Below, in pieces: positions 24,167 to 33,215 of a stretch of 44,432 nucleotides of DNA (the first letter of the stretch is position 1; the number at the start of each line of letters is the position of its first letter). Below the pieces are notes generated by a model, which was not told where the DNA came from, ran no database searches, and saw only the letters and a list, made by a program, of their open reading frames with translations. The stretch spans positions 1-44,432 of the forward strand of contig CBFGWL010000013.1 in NCBI GenBank assembly GCA_965652565.1, read 5' to 3'. The stretch is from RSA11 sp965652565. GTDB lineage: Bacteria > Actinomycetota > Thermoleophilia > Solirubrobacterales > 70-9. The position numbers were made by a program, and so were the translations under genes.

Positions 24167-26008
24167 GTGAGGTCATCGCCGGGACGGATCCTGGCCGCGA
24201 TCGGGCGCGGCCTGCGCAGCGTCGGCTACCTGATCTCGGACGTCTTCTACGTGGTGAGCCGGGCGCCGCGCTCGGCCGCTCAGCGCCTCGGCGCTGCCTG
24301 GCGCGGACTCGAGCGCTCGACGCGGGCTCGCATCACGGCGTTCACAGCCGTGCTCGTCGTCGCCGCGGTCGCCGTCTTCATCTTCCTGCCGAACGCGCCG
24401 TGCGACTTCCCGGGCGGAGACGAGTGTCCGCCGGCCGACGACGCGCTCCCGCTCGTGCCGGCGGAGGCGCTCGCCTACGCGCACGTGAACCTCGATCCGG
24501 AGAACCCGCAGGCGGCGAGCGCCGCGGAGCTGGCCAACCGCACCCCGCTGCTCGCGGCCGAGGCGCTTGGGCGTCTGCTGGGCCTGGCCGTGGGGGCGCG
24601 CGGCGAGGCGCCCGAGGTCAGCCAGATCTCCCCGTGGTTCGCGGGCGAGGCGGCGCTCGTCGTCCTGCGCGGGACCGAGCGCAGCACCGCGCAGGCGCAG
24701 CTGCTCGAGTACGCCGACGAAGCCGGGGCGCAGTCGTACGTTGAGGCGATCGTCGCGGGCGAGGCGACGAGCACCGAACACGGGGGCGTCGAGGTGCTCG
24801 AGGACCGCCGCGGGCTTGCGGCGGCCCTCGTCGACGGCTTCGTCGTCGTCGGCCCGGGCGAGGCCGTCCGCGCGATCATCGATGCGGCGCGGGGCGACGA
24901 GTCGGACACGCTGGCGGGCGACGAGGTCGCCGCCGGTGTGCTCGATGAGCTTCCCGACGAGCGCCTCGCCGAGGCCTATCTCTCGCGCGACGGCGTCACC
25001 GAGTTCGTCGCTCCCGCGGACGGCCCGTTGTCCGCGCTCGAGCCGCTCGTCGGCGCCGATGCTTCGGAGGGCGTGGCGGCGTCGCTGAGCGCGGCCGCCG
25101 ACGGATATCGGCTGGCTATCCGCAGCGCGCTCGGCGAGCCGAGCCCCGGCTCGTCGCCCGGGTTCTTCGCTGCTTTCGGGCGCTTCGCCCCGCAGCTGGC
25201 GGCGCGGCTGCCCGCCGACACGCTGGCGTACGTGGGCTTCGGCGATGCGAGCGCCACGGTCGGCCGGCTGCTCGACCAGGCGACGGCGAGCGCACCCGAC
25301 ATCGCCGCCGGACTCGCCAGGCTGATCACGAATATGCGCGCGGCGGAGGGAGTCGACATCGAGGAGGACCTGCTCGCGGCGCTGGGCGGTGAGGCCGCGC
25401 TCGCGGTGATCCCCCGCCCGGACGAGGAAGAGGAGGAGGCGGAGCCCGAGCCGGCCGGTCCTCTGGTGCCGCCGGGCCTCGAATCGGTCCCGTACGTGAG
25501 CTTTCTCGCGGACGAGGTGGATGCCGAGCGCGCCTCGGAGGCCCTCGCGCGCCTGCAGAGGCCCCTGATCAAGCAGCTCGGCGTGCGACTCGGAGCACCC
25601 GCGTTCCAGGACGTGCAGATCGGGGACGTAACCGCCCACGTGCTCGATGTGTCGCGCGCGGTGCAGTTCACCTACGCGGTGGTCGGCTCGGTGCTCGTGA
25701 TCGCGAACGATCCAGCTGGGGTGGAGGTCGTCGAGTCGGGCGAGGGCGGGCTCACCGAGTCGGCGGCTTTTCGGGCTGCGACCGAGCCGCTGCCGGACGA
25801 GCCGTCGCTGCTTGCGTATCTGGATCTCGGCGGCTTGATCGGGTACGCGGAGCGCGCCGGGCTCGCCGAGGACCCGGCGTACGCCGCGGTGGCCAGTGAT
25901 CTGCGCCAGCTCGAGACGCTGGGAATCGCCGTGACCGCGCAGGCGGACGCGCTGATGACGGACGCGACGCTCGCCCTCGCGGGCGCCGGTGGGGACGCGG
26001 ACGAATAG
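24167..26008 (+). CDS. DUF3352-like single-pass membrane protein
   Basis: This is a 613-residue protein with a basic cytoplasmic N-terminus of about 55 residues and one membrane helix near 58-76 (ITAFTAVLVVAAVAVFIFL). A short Cys-containing linker PCDFPGGDEC leads to a large outer domain of about 520 residues. That domain opens LVPAEALAYAHVNLDPENPQ and contains repeated strand-helix modules such as LPADTLAYVGFGDAS and LPDEPSLLAYLDLGG, the style of DUF3352. The Glu-rich insert EEEEEAEPEPAGP (about 420) is probably a loop. The function of this family is unknown to me. The length and GTG start next to GATAGG (24152-24157) fit one intact gene. Confidence 0.8.
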   Translation: MRSSPGRILAAIGRGLRSVGYLISDVFYVVSRAPRSAAQRLGAAWRGLERSTRARITAFTAVLVVAAVAVFIFLPNAPCDFPGGDECPPADDALPLVPAEALAYAHVNLDPENPQAASAAELANRTPLLAAEALGRLLGLAVGARGEAPEVSQISPWFAGEAALVVLRGTERSTAQAQLLEYADEAGAQSYVEAIVAGEATSTEHGGVEVLEDRRGLAAALVDGFVVVGPGEAVRAIIDAARGDESDTLAGDEVAAGVLDELPDERLAEAYLSRDGVTEFVAPADGPLSALEPLVGADASEGVAASLSAAADGYRLAIRSALGEPSPGSSPGFFAAFGRFAPQLAARLPADTLAYVGFGDASATVGRLLDQATASAPDIAAGLARLITNMRAAEGVDIEEDLLAALGGEAALAVIPRPDEEEEEAEPEPAGPLVPPGLESVPYVSFLADEVDAERASEALARLQRPLIKQLGVRLGAPAFQDVQIGDVTAHVLDVSRAVQFTYAVVGSVLVIANDPAGVEVVESGEGGLTESAAFRAATEPLPDEPSLLAYLDLGGLIGYAERAGLAEDPAYAAVASDLRQLETLGIAVTAQADALMTDATLALAGAGGDADE

Positions 26009-26063
26009 CGATTGGTGAAGAACCTGCTCGCGCCTTCGCGTTCCTCCGCTATCGTCGCGGGAA

Positions 26064-27323
26064 ATGGGGATCGACAAGCTTTCCGACAACGAGTACCTGT
26101 TCACCTCCGAGTCCGTGACGGAGGGGCACCCGGACAAGGTCGCCGATCAGATCTCTGACGGCATCCTCGATGCGGTGCTCACGGACGATCCGGAGGGCCG
26201 CGTCGCCTGCGAGACGCTGGTGAACACCGGCCTCGTGGTCGTCTCCGGCGAGATCACGACCACCACGTACGTCGATATCCCAGAGGTCGTGCGCGACACG
26301 ATCCGGCGCATCGGCTACACCGACGCCGACCTCGGCTTCTCCGCCGACTCCTGCGCCGTCATCAACGCGATCGACAAGCAGTCGCCCGACATCGCGCAGG
26401 GCGTCGACCGCGCGCTCGAGGCGCGCGTCGACCCGGCCGACGACGACGAGCTCGACGTCGCCGGGGCGGGCGACCAGGGGATGATGTTCGGCTACGCCAC
26501 ACGCGAGACGCCCGAGCTGATGCCGTTGCCGATCGCGCTTGCGCACAAGCTCGCCCATCGGCTCGCGGAGGTGCGCAAGGGCGACGTGATGCCATACCTG
26601 CGGCCCGACGGCAAGACGCAGGTCACCGTCCGGTACGAGAACGGCCGCCCGATCGAGATCGAGAAGGTCCTGATCTCGACACAGCACAAGGACGGCATCG
26701 ACGCCGAGACGTTGATCCGCCCGGATCTGTGGGAGCACGTGCTGCACCCGATCCTGCCGGCCGAGCTCTACGACGAGCGCAAGCTCAACACCCCAAGGAA
26801 CTTCCTCGTGAACCCGACGGGCCGCTTCGTGATCGGCGGTCCCGTGGGCGACGCCGGGCTGACCGGCCGCAAGATCATCGTCGACACGTACGGCGGCATG
26901 GCGCGCCACGGGGGCGGGGCCTTCTCGGGCAAGGACCCGTCGAAGGTCGACCGCTCGGCCGCCTACGCAGCGCGCTGGGTCGCGAAGAACGTGGTCGCCG
27001 CGGGCCTCGCCGAGCGCTGCGAGGTGCAGGTCGCGTACGCGATCGGCGTCGCGCGCCCGGTGTCGGTGATGGTCGAGACCTTCGGCACGGAGAAGGTCTC
27101 GCGCGCGAAGATCGCCGAGCTCATCGAGGAGCACTTCGACCTGCGCCCGGGCGCCTTCCGCAAGGAGCTGCGCCTGCACCGCGCGATCTACCAGAAGACC
27201 GCGGCGTACGGCCACTTCGGGCGCGAGGACCACGACTTCACCTGGGAGCGCACGGACCGCGCGGACGCGCTGCGCGCCGCGGCCGGCCTGGGCGAGCAGG
27301 CCGCCGAGCCGGCGGTGGGTTAG
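26064..27323 (+). CDS. metK: S-adenosylmethionine synthase
   Basis: Makes S-adenosylmethionine from methionine and ATP (419 aa). The motifs FTSESVTEGHPDKVADQISDG, GAGDQGMMFGYA, GPVGDAGLTGRKIIVDTYGG and GGGAFSGKDPSKVDRSAAYAARW are all present, the last being the PS00377-type Gly-rich loop. TATCGT (26050-26055) lies 8 bases before the ATG and there is no ribosome binding site. The upstream gap is 55 bases, too short for a SAM riboswitch. A strong GC palindrome follows. Confidence 0.97.
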   Translation: MGIDKLSDNEYLFTSESVTEGHPDKVADQISDGILDAVLTDDPEGRVACETLVNTGLVVVSGEITTTTYVDIPEVVRDTIRRIGYTDADLGFSADSCAVINAIDKQSPDIAQGVDRALEARVDPADDDELDVAGAGDQGMMFGYATRETPELMPLPIALAHKLAHRLAEVRKGDVMPYLRPDGKTQVTVRYENGRPIEIEKVLISTQHKDGIDAETLIRPDLWEHVLHPILPAELYDERKLNTPRNFLVNPTGRFVIGGPVGDAGLTGRKIIVDTYGGMARHGGGAFSGKDPSKVDRSAAYAARWVAKNVVAAGLAERCEVQVAYAIGVARPVSVMVETFGTEKVSRAKIAELIEEHFDLRPGAFRKELRLHRAIYQKTAAYGHFGREDHDFTWERTDRADALRAAAGLGEQAAEPAVG

Positions 27324-27356
27324 AACCGCACCACCGCAGGCGTCAGGGCTCCGGAC

Positions 27357-27380
27357 GGGCGGGGCGGGCCCGCCCCGCCC
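27357..27380. terminator. Perfect 24-base GC palindrome between convergent genes
   Basis: GGGCGGGGCGGG followed immediately by its complement CCCGCCCCGCCC, between the metK stop (27323) and the stop of the convergent PH-domain gene (27411). It should form a very stable cruciform or hairpin in both transcripts. No T-run follows, so I read it as a two-way GC-hairpin terminator, a type often suggested for high-GC actinobacteria. Confidence 0.6.
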
Positions 27381-27410
27381 CTCGTGGGCGACTTCGCCAG
27401 CGGACGGACC

Positions 27411-27947
27411 TCAGGCGCGCGGCTGGTGGCCGTGCTGCTCGTCGCCGAGGCCGCTGTGGGCGCCGGGGCCGAGGCTGCGCGTCGCTTCGTCGACCCGCTC
27501 GACGACCTCCGCCGGGTCGGCGACCCCCACGAAGGTGAAGTTGTAGTCGTCGCCGGCGGCGGTGTCGAAGTCGACGTCGCCGATCTGCAGGATCCGCTGG
27601 ATCACGGACTGCGAGTAGTTCACGTTCTGCACCCGCTCGAGCCGCGTCTCCTGGATCGTGCGGGAGATGATCCCCTTCTTGATGTTCAGGCGGCGATTGG
27701 TGATCGTGTAGCGCGTCGCGATCCGCTTGATGAAGCCGACGAGCACGGTGATCGCGACCCCGACGACCGCGATCAGGAAGACGAGCCCGGTGTCGGTCTC
27801 ATCGCCGATCACGCCGGTCGCGAGCGCAGCGATCAGGCAGGCCAGCGCGGTGAGCGCCAGGCCCTTCAGGTAGAAGTCGAGAATCGAACGCCAGGAGGGG
27901 TGGCCCTCGAAGATGATCCGCTCCCCGGGGCCCAGCTTCGGTGTCAC
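27411..27947 (-). CDS. Bacterial PH-domain (YdbS-like) membrane protein
   Basis: This 178-residue protein opens LGPGERIIFEGHPSWRSI, then has two adjacent membrane helices (about 30-72: FYLKGLALTALACLIAALATGV and GLVFLIAVVGVAITVLVGFI). A bPH2-type domain follows (RYTITNRRLNIKKGIISRTIQETRLERVQNVNYSQSVIQRILQIGDVDF, typical of YdbS/DUF304). The role of the family is poorly known. The start GTG 27947 is supported by TAGGCT (27960-27955) 7 bases upstream; a longer open frame into priA antisense is an artefact. The C-terminal tail is His/Gly-rich (HSGLGDEQHGHQPRA). Confidence 0.83.
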   Translation of the reverse strand: MTPKLGPGERIIFEGHPSWRSILDFYLKGLALTALACLIAALATGVIGDETDTGLVFLIAVVGVAITVLVGFIKRIATRYTITNRRLNIKKGIISRTIQETRLERVQNVNYSQSVIQRILQIGDVDFDTAAGDDYNFTFVGVADPAEVVERVDEATRSLGPGAHSGLGDEQHGHQPRA

Positions 27948-27954
27948 GGGCGCC

Positions 27955-27960
27955 AGCCTA
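27955..27960 (-). promoter_or_regulatory. -10 box of the PH-domain gene (leaderless)
   Basis: TAGGCT on the minus strand, 7 bases before the GTG at 27947. Confidence 0.45.
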
Positions 27961-28027
27961 CCTTCTGAGGGAGCGGGAGGGAATCGGACGATCGGCTGCT
28001 CCGCGAGGGCGGCGCCTCGCGCCCATC

Positions 28028-28033
28028 TAGCCT
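28028..28033 (+). promoter_or_regulatory. -10 box of priA (leaderless)
   Basis: TAGCCT, 7 bases before the GTG at 28041. It is arranged back to back with the equivalent box of the divergent PH-domain gene. Confidence 0.45.
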
Positions 28034-28040
28034 GAGCCGC

Positions 28041-30233
28041 GTGCCGAGCCTGCCCATCGCCAAGGTCGAGCCGCTGACAACCGCGCGCGCCCTGCGCGGC
28101 CCGTTCGACTATCGGCTCACTGAGCGCTTCGCCGAAGTGCGGGTCGGCACGGTGCTGCGCGTGCCCTTCGGGCGCCAGCGGCTGTTCGGCGTGGTAGTCG
28201 ATCTGGCCGCCGAATCCGAGCTGCCGTCCGAGCGGCTCGCCGAGCCCCTGGAGGCGCTGGACGCGGCCACGACTCCGGAGCTGGTGCGCCTCGGCCTGTG
28301 GGTGGCCGACGCCTACGCCTCCACGCCCGCGCGGGGCCTGGAGCTTGTCCTCGCGCCCGGCACCACGGGCCGCGGTGGCCGGGGCCCAGTCGGCGCTCGC
28401 AAGCGGCTGCACGCCCGGATCACCGCCGCGGGCGAGCGGCTGCTCGCGGGCCAGGGGGATGACGCCCGCCTCGGCGCTCGCCAGCGCGCTGCGCTCGAGC
28501 GACTGGCCGGAGCGGGGGAGGTGCCGGTCGACTCCGCCGAGCGCGACGCGCTGCGGCGCCTCGAGCGCCGCGGGCTGGTCGAGCTGCGCGAGCTGGCGGT
28601 CGCAAGGCGTCCGGAGGGGGTCGCCGTTGGCGCCCGCGGCGGCGAACCGCCGCAGCTGAACGCCGATCAGCGGCGTGCGGTGGAGCGCATCGAGCGCGGC
28701 ATCGACGCGGGCGGCAGTGAGCTGCTTCTGCACGGCGTCACGGGGTCGGGCAAGACCGAGGTCTACCTGACTGCCGCCGCGGCCGCCCTGGCTCGCGGCT
28801 TGGGCGTCATCGTTCTGGTGCCCGAAATCGGGCTGACCCCGCAGACCGTCTCGCGGTTCGTGGAGCGCTTCGGCGACGACGTGGCGGTCCTGCACTCGGG
28901 CCTCTCCGCAGGCGAGCGCCGCGACGAGTGGATCCGCCTGCGTACCGGCGAAGCGCGCGTGTGCGTCGGGCCGCGTTCGGCCGTCTTCGCACCGCTTCCC
29001 GCGCTCGGCCTGCTCATCGTCGACGAGGAGCACGACACGTCCTACAAGCAGGAGAGCGACCCCCGCTACGACGCCCGCGAGGTCGCCCGCAAGCGCGCCG
29101 CCGACGCGGGAGCGGTGTTCGTGGCGGGCTCCGCGACCCCGCGACCGGAGAGCTGGCAGGCGCTCGAGCGCCTCTCGCTGCCGTCGAGGGCCGACGGCGC
29201 GCCGCTCCCGCCGGTGGAGATCCTCGACATGCGCGGGCGCGACGGGCGCGCGGGCCCACTGCACGAGCGCACGCGCGCCGCGCTCGCCGCGCTGCGGACC
29301 GACGGCGGCAAGGCCATCGTGATGGCGCCGCGCCGCGGCTGGTCACCGCATCTGAGCTGCCGGCAGTGCGGGCGCGCCTGGGGTTGTCCCAACTGCGACG
29401 TCTCGCTCGTGCTGCATCGCGGCGGCGATGTGCTGCGCTGCCACCACTGCGGACACCGCGAGCGACCCCCGCAGGAGTGTCCCGACTGCGGCTCGCACAG
29501 CGTCGCTCGTCACGGCCTGGGCAGCGAGCGCCTGGAGGCGATCGTGAGCGAGCTGATCGCGCCGCTGCCGGTGTTTCGCCTCGACTCGGATACGGCCGCC
29601 GCCCGCGGCGCGCACGCGCGGATCCTGACGGCGTTCGAGCAGGCCGAGGGCGGCGTCCTGCTCGGCACCCAGATGGTCGGCAAGGGCCACGACTTCCCGG
29701 ACGTCGTGCTGGCCGTGATCGTGGACGCCGACGCGAGCCTGCGCTTTCCCGACTTCCGCGCGGAGGAGCGAACCTTCGCGCTCGTCGCGCAACTCGCCGG
29801 GCGCAGCGGGCGCGGCGGCGCCCAGGGGCGCGTGCTCGTGCAGACCTACGCGCCGTCAGCGGAGGCGATCGAGCTCGCCGCGCGGCACGACGCGGCCGCG
29901 TTTCTCGAGTCGGAGCTCGAGCGGCGCGAGCGACTCTCCTATCCGCCGGCAGCGAGCGTCGTGCGCGTCGAGCTCACCGCGCCCGAGGCGCAGGCCTGCG
30001 AGGCCGCGGCAGCGCAGATCGCCGCGCGGCTGCGGCCGCTGCTGCCCGAAGGGGCGACGCTGCTCGGCCCCGCGCCGCGCTTCCGCCTCCGTGGGCGCGA
30101 GCGCCGCCAGGTGCTGATCAAGGCCCCGGAACGCGAGCGGGCCGTGGCCGCGGTGCGCACGGCCGTGGAGGCCGCCGCGGGCACGCGGGTGCTGCGCGGC
30201 GTGAACCTCGCGGTCGACGTGGACCCGCAATAG
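28041..30233 (+). CDS. priA: Primosomal protein N' (PriA replication-restart helicase)
   Basis: This 730-residue protein restarts stalled forks. It has an N-terminal 3'-end-binding domain (ALRGPFDYRLTERFAEVRVGTVLRVPFG), then helicase motifs: Walker A GVTGSGKTEVY near 235, DEEHDTSYKQ near 330 and GSATPRPES. The zinc-binding Cys cluster is CRQCGRAWGCPNC and CHHCGHRERPPQECPDC, followed by LGTQMVGKGHDFPDVVLAVIVDAD and the QLAGRSGRGG motif VI region. Unlike many actinobacterial PriA proteins described as helicase-dead, the Walker A GSGKT and DEEH boxes look intact here. It is followed by def and fmt, a conserved order. Confidence 0.96.
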   Translation: MPSLPIAKVEPLTTARALRGPFDYRLTERFAEVRVGTVLRVPFGRQRLFGVVVDLAAESELPSERLAEPLEALDAATTPELVRLGLWVADAYASTPARGLELVLAPGTTGRGGRGPVGARKRLHARITAAGERLLAGQGDDARLGARQRAALERLAGAGEVPVDSAERDALRRLERRGLVELRELAVARRPEGVAVGARGGEPPQLNADQRRAVERIERGIDAGGSELLLHGVTGSGKTEVYLTAAAAALARGLGVIVLVPEIGLTPQTVSRFVERFGDDVAVLHSGLSAGERRDEWIRLRTGEARVCVGPRSAVFAPLPALGLLIVDEEHDTSYKQESDPRYDAREVARKRAADAGAVFVAGSATPRPESWQALERLSLPSRADGAPLPPVEILDMRGRDGRAGPLHERTRAALAALRTDGGKAIVMAPRRGWSPHLSCRQCGRAWGCPNCDVSLVLHRGGDVLRCHHCGHRERPPQECPDCGSHSVARHGLGSERLEAIVSELIAPLPVFRLDSDTAAARGAHARILTAFEQAEGGVLLGTQMVGKGHDFPDVVLAVIVDADASLRFPDFRAEERTFALVAQLAGRSGRGGAQGRVLVQTYAPSAEAIELAARHDAAAFLESELERRERLSYPPAASVVRVELTAPEAQACEAAAAQIAARLRPLLPEGATLLGPAPRFRLRGRERRQVLIKAPERERAVAAVRTAVEAAAGTRVLRGVNLAVDVDPQ

Positions 30234-30261
30234 CTCGCCCTGCGCGCCGCGAGAGCTCATC

Positions 30262-30267
30262 TAGACT
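30262..30267 (+). promoter_or_regulatory. -10 box of def (leaderless)
   Basis: TAGACT, 8 bases before ATG 30276 (5 before GTG 30273), just after the priA stop. It may give def-fmt-rsmB its own start. Confidence 0.45.
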
Positions 30268-30275
30268 CGGCTGTG

Positions 30276-30908
30276 ATGAGCGATGGAGTGGAAACCCAGG
30301 CCGTCGACGTCGAGGGCGAGTCGGCCGAGGCGGTAACCCAGGAGGAGCTGGAGCGTCGCGACCGCGCGCTCGCGCAGGTCGTCACCTTCGGCGACCCGGT
30401 GCTGCGCTCGCGCGCCTCGGACGTGACGGAGTTCGGGCCCGAGCTCGAACGCGAGGCGGAGCGCATGGCCGCGATCATGCGCGACGCGATGGGCGTCGGG
30501 CTCGCCGCGCCCCAGCTGGGCGCGTTGCGCCGCCTGCTGGTCTTTCAGGCGAACGCCGACGCGACGCCCCGGGCGATCGTCAATCCCGTCATCGAGTGGC
30601 GCTCGGACGAGCTCGCCACCGCCGGCGAGGGCTGCCTGTCGATCCCGGGGATCGTGGTCGAGGTCGAGCGACCCCTGCACGTGCTCGTCAAGGCGCAGGA
30701 CGTCCACGGCGAGCCGCTCGAGATCGAGGCATCCGGCTTCGAAGCCCGCGTGCTCCAGCACGAGATCGACCACCTCGACGGGGTGCTCATCCTCGAGCGC
30801 ACGACGCGCGAGCAGCGCAAGGGCGCGCTGCGGGCGCTGCGCGAGGGCCTGACCTACAGCCCCTACGAGGACGACGAAGAGCCCGCTGAAGAGCGCACGC
30901 GCGGCTAG
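30276..30908 (+). CDS. def: Peptide deformylase
   Basis: Removes the formyl group from new proteins (210 aa). The three classic motifs are present: GVGLAAPQLG (motif 1), EGCLSIPG with the metal Cys (motif 2) and QHEIDHLDG with the metal His pair and Glu (motif 3). About 35 extra acidic residues precede the usual start region (VVTFGDPVLRSRASDV), and a C-terminal acidic tail is present. ATG 30276 is preferred; GTG 30273 is one codon earlier. fmt follows after 13 bases. Confidence 0.95.
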   Translation: MSDGVETQAVDVEGESAEAVTQEELERRDRALAQVVTFGDPVLRSRASDVTEFGPELEREAERMAAIMRDAMGVGLAAPQLGALRRLLVFQANADATPRAIVNPVIEWRSDELATAGEGCLSIPGIVVEVERPLHVLVKAQDVHGEPLEIEASGFEARVLQHEIDHLDGVLILERTTREQRKGALRALREGLTYSPYEDDEEPAEERTRG

Positions 30909-30921
30909 CGCGGGCTCCACA

Positions 30922-31833
30922 ATGCGCGTCGCCTACCTCGGCACCTCGGACTTCGCGGCCACCGTGCTGCGCCGCCTGGCCGCATCGACGGCGCGGCCCG
31001 CGCTGGTGGTCACGCCTCCCGACCGCCCGAAGGGTCGCGGGCGCAAGCTCAGTCCGCCGCCGGTGGCCGTTGTGGCGCGCGAGCTCGAGTTACCGGTCCA
31101 TCAGACCAAGAGCGTCAACCAACCGGAGTCGGTGGCGGCGCTCGAGGAGGCGGGTGTCGACGTCGCGATGGTGTGCGCCTTCGGCCAGCTGATCAAGCCG
31201 CCGCTGCTCGAGGACCTGGAGTTCCTGAACGTGCACCCCTCGCTGCTGCCGCGCTGGCGCGGCGCCGCGCCGATCGAGCGCGCGCTGATGGCCGGCGACG
31301 AGCGCACCGGGGTCGCGATCATGCGGCTGACCGAGGGGCTGGACTCAGGCCCGATCGCCCTGCTCGAGGAGACGCCGATCGCTCCCGACGACGATTACGG
31401 CTCGCTCGCCTCCCGGCTCGCGGAGATCGGCGGCGAGCTCGCTGTGCGCGCGCTCGAGGCGCATAAGCACGGGGAGCTCACGTTCACCGAGCAGGACGAG
31501 GCCGGAGCGACGTACGCGGAGAAGATCGAGCCGGCGGAGCGCCGTCTCGATCCCGCGCGACCGGCCGCCGAGCTGGCGCGCGTGGTGCGCGCGCTCACTC
31601 CGCATATCGGCGCCTACCTGGAGCTGGAGGGCGGCGAGCGGCTCGGCGTGCGCCGGGCGCGCGCGCTGCCCGACGGGCCCGGGCAAGGCGAGTTCGAGGC
31701 GCGCGGGGACTCGCTGGTCCTCGGCACAGGCGAGGGCGCGCTGGCGATCGAGGTGGTGCGACCGCCGGGCGGCCGCGACACGAGCGCGGCCGACTATCTG
31801 CGCGGCCACCCCGTTCCGGCGCTGGCCGGTTGA
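30922..31833 (+). CDS. fmt: Methionyl-tRNA formyltransferase
   Basis: Formylates initiator Met-tRNA using 10-formyl-THF (303 aa). It starts MRVAYLGTSDFAATVLRRLA. The catalytic region is NVHPSLLPRWRGAAPIERALMAGDERTGVAIMRLTEGLDSGP, with Asn, His and Asp in place, followed by the C-terminal OB-like domain (RARALPDGPGQGEFEARGDSLVLGTGEGALAI). The stop overlaps a TTG/GTG start of rsmB, so def, fmt and rsmB are coupled. Confidence 0.96.
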   Translation: MRVAYLGTSDFAATVLRRLAASTARPALVVTPPDRPKGRGRKLSPPPVAVVARELELPVHQTKSVNQPESVAALEEAGVDVAMVCAFGQLIKPPLLEDLEFLNVHPSLLPRWRGAAPIERALMAGDERTGVAIMRLTEGLDSGPIALLEETPIAPDDDYGSLASRLAEIGGELAVRALEAHKHGELTFTEQDEAGATYAEKIEPAERRLDPARPAAELARVVRALTPHIGAYLELEGGERLGVRRARALPDGPGQGEFEARGDSLVLGTGEGALAIEVVRPPGGRDTSAADYLRGHPVPALAG

Positions 31834-33215
31834 GCGCCGTGGCGTCCGCCGCCACACCCGCGCGGCGCGCCGCGTACGAGGTTCTGCGCCGCGTCTTCGA
31901 GCACGACGCGTGGGCCGACCGGGCTTTGCCCGCGGCCCTCGAGCGCGCTGGCGTGGACGCGAGCGGGCGCGGCCAAGCCCAATGGCTCGCCTACGGCGCC
32001 GTGCAGCGCCGGGGCACGACCGACGCGCTGATCGAGCGGCTGAGCGGGCGCGCGGCCGCTGAGCTCGACGCCCCGGTCGCGGCTGCGCTGCGCCTCGGTC
32101 TCTTTGAGGTCTTGTACGGCGACGCGGGCCGGCACGCGGCCGTGGACGCCGCCGTCGAGCTGGCCAAGGGCGGTATGCGCCGCGGCGGGGCGCGGCGCGC
32201 GCAGGCGGCCGCCGGCTTCGTGAACGCGGTGTTGCGCCGCGCGGCGCGCGAGCGCGAGGAGCTTCTCGACGGCCTCGGCGACGCGGCCCCGGCCGACGCG
32301 GCAGTCACTCACTCCGTGCCACCCTGGCTCGCCGAGCTGTGGTGGCGTGAGCTGGGCTCAGACACCGCGCGATCGCTCCTGCGCGCGTGCAACGAGGCGG
32401 GGGAGACCGGCCTGCGCGTGAACCTGCTGCGCGCGGATCCGCGGGCCGTCCGCGCGGAGCTCGAGGCGGCCGGCGTCGAGCTTGTCCCGCGGGCCGACGA
32501 TGAGCTGTTGTGGCCGCGGGAGGCGCTCGCCGTGCGCGGCGCGCTTTCCGAGGCGATCACGGCGCGGCTGCCCGCGGGCGAGCTATTTCCGCAAAGCCGT
32601 GCCGCGCAAGCCGTCGTCGAGCTGCTCGCGCCGCAGCCAGGCGAGCGCGTCCTGGATCTCTGCGCGGGTCCGGGCCTCAAGACGACCGGGATCGCGGCGC
32701 GGATGGCGGGCGAGGGCGAGGTTGTGGCGGTTGAGGTCGACGCCGGCCGCGCCCGCCAGATCGAGGAACTTTGCGAGCGTGCCGACATACGCAACGTGAC
32801 GGTCTTGCGCGCCGACGCCACCCGCGACGACATCGGTTCTGGTTACGATCGCGTGCTCGTGGACCCGCCCTGTTCCGACCTCGGCACCCTCGCCGGGCGC
32901 CCCGACGCGCGCTGGCGCAAGGACCCGGCGACGATCGCGCGCCTCGCGGGCCTGCAGCGCGCGATCCTGGCCGCCGGCGCGGTCGCGCTGCGCCCCGGCG
33001 GCACGCTCGTCTACTCGACCTGCACGATCTCCCGGGCGGAGAACGACGACGTCGTCGCGGCGCACCTCAGGGCTGACGATGGGCTCACGGCGGACGGGCT
33101 GGGCGACATCGCGCCGGAGCTCGCCTCGCCCCACGATCCGCGCTTCCTGCAGACGAGGCCCGACCGCGACGGCACCGACGGCTTCTTCTACGCGCGTTTG
33201 CGGAGGGCTGCGTGA
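31830..33215 (+). CDS. rsmB: 16S rRNA (cytosine-967-C5)-methyltransferase
   Basis: RsmB/Sun family (461 aa). An N-terminal NusB-like RNA-binding domain (1-150: ARRAAYEVLRRVFEHDAWADRALP) is followed by a Rossmann methyltransferase domain with the SAM loop VLDLCAGPGLKTTGIAARM. The two catalytic cysteines are in DPPCSDLGTLAGRPDARW and VYSTCTI. The start is TTG 31830 (overlapping the fmt stop) or GTG 31839 three codons later; I cannot decide between them. The stop overlaps the zinc-ribbon gene as GTGA. Confidence 0.94.
   Translation: MSAVASAATPARRAAYEVLRRVFEHDAWADRALPAALERAGVDASGRGQAQWLAYGAVQRRGTTDALIERLSGRAAAELDAPVAAALRLGLFEVLYGDAGRHAAVDAAVELAKGGMRRGGARRAQAAAGFVNAVLRRAAREREELLDGLGDAAPADAAVTHSVPPWLAELWWRELGSDTARSLLRACNEAGETGLRVNLLRADPRAVRAELEAAGVELVPRADDELLWPREALAVRGALSEAITARLPAGELFPQSRAAQAVVELLAPQPGERVLDLCAGPGLKTTGIAARMAGEGEVVAVEVDAGRARQIEELCERADIRNVTVLRADATRDDIGSGYDRVLVDPPCSDLGTLAGRPDARWRKDPATIARLAGLQRAILAAGAVALRPGGTLVYSTCTISRAENDDVVAAHLRADDGLTADGLGDIAPELASPHDPRFLQTRPDRDGTDGFFYARLRRAA

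Noticed and set aside
26009..26063. SAM riboswitch before metK
   Set aside because: Only 55 bases are available and no aptamer-like stems are seen.
27948..29264. Long N-terminal extension of the PH-domain frame
   Set aside because: It is antisense to priA and lacks domain signal; GTG 27947 with TAGGCT upstream fits the family start.
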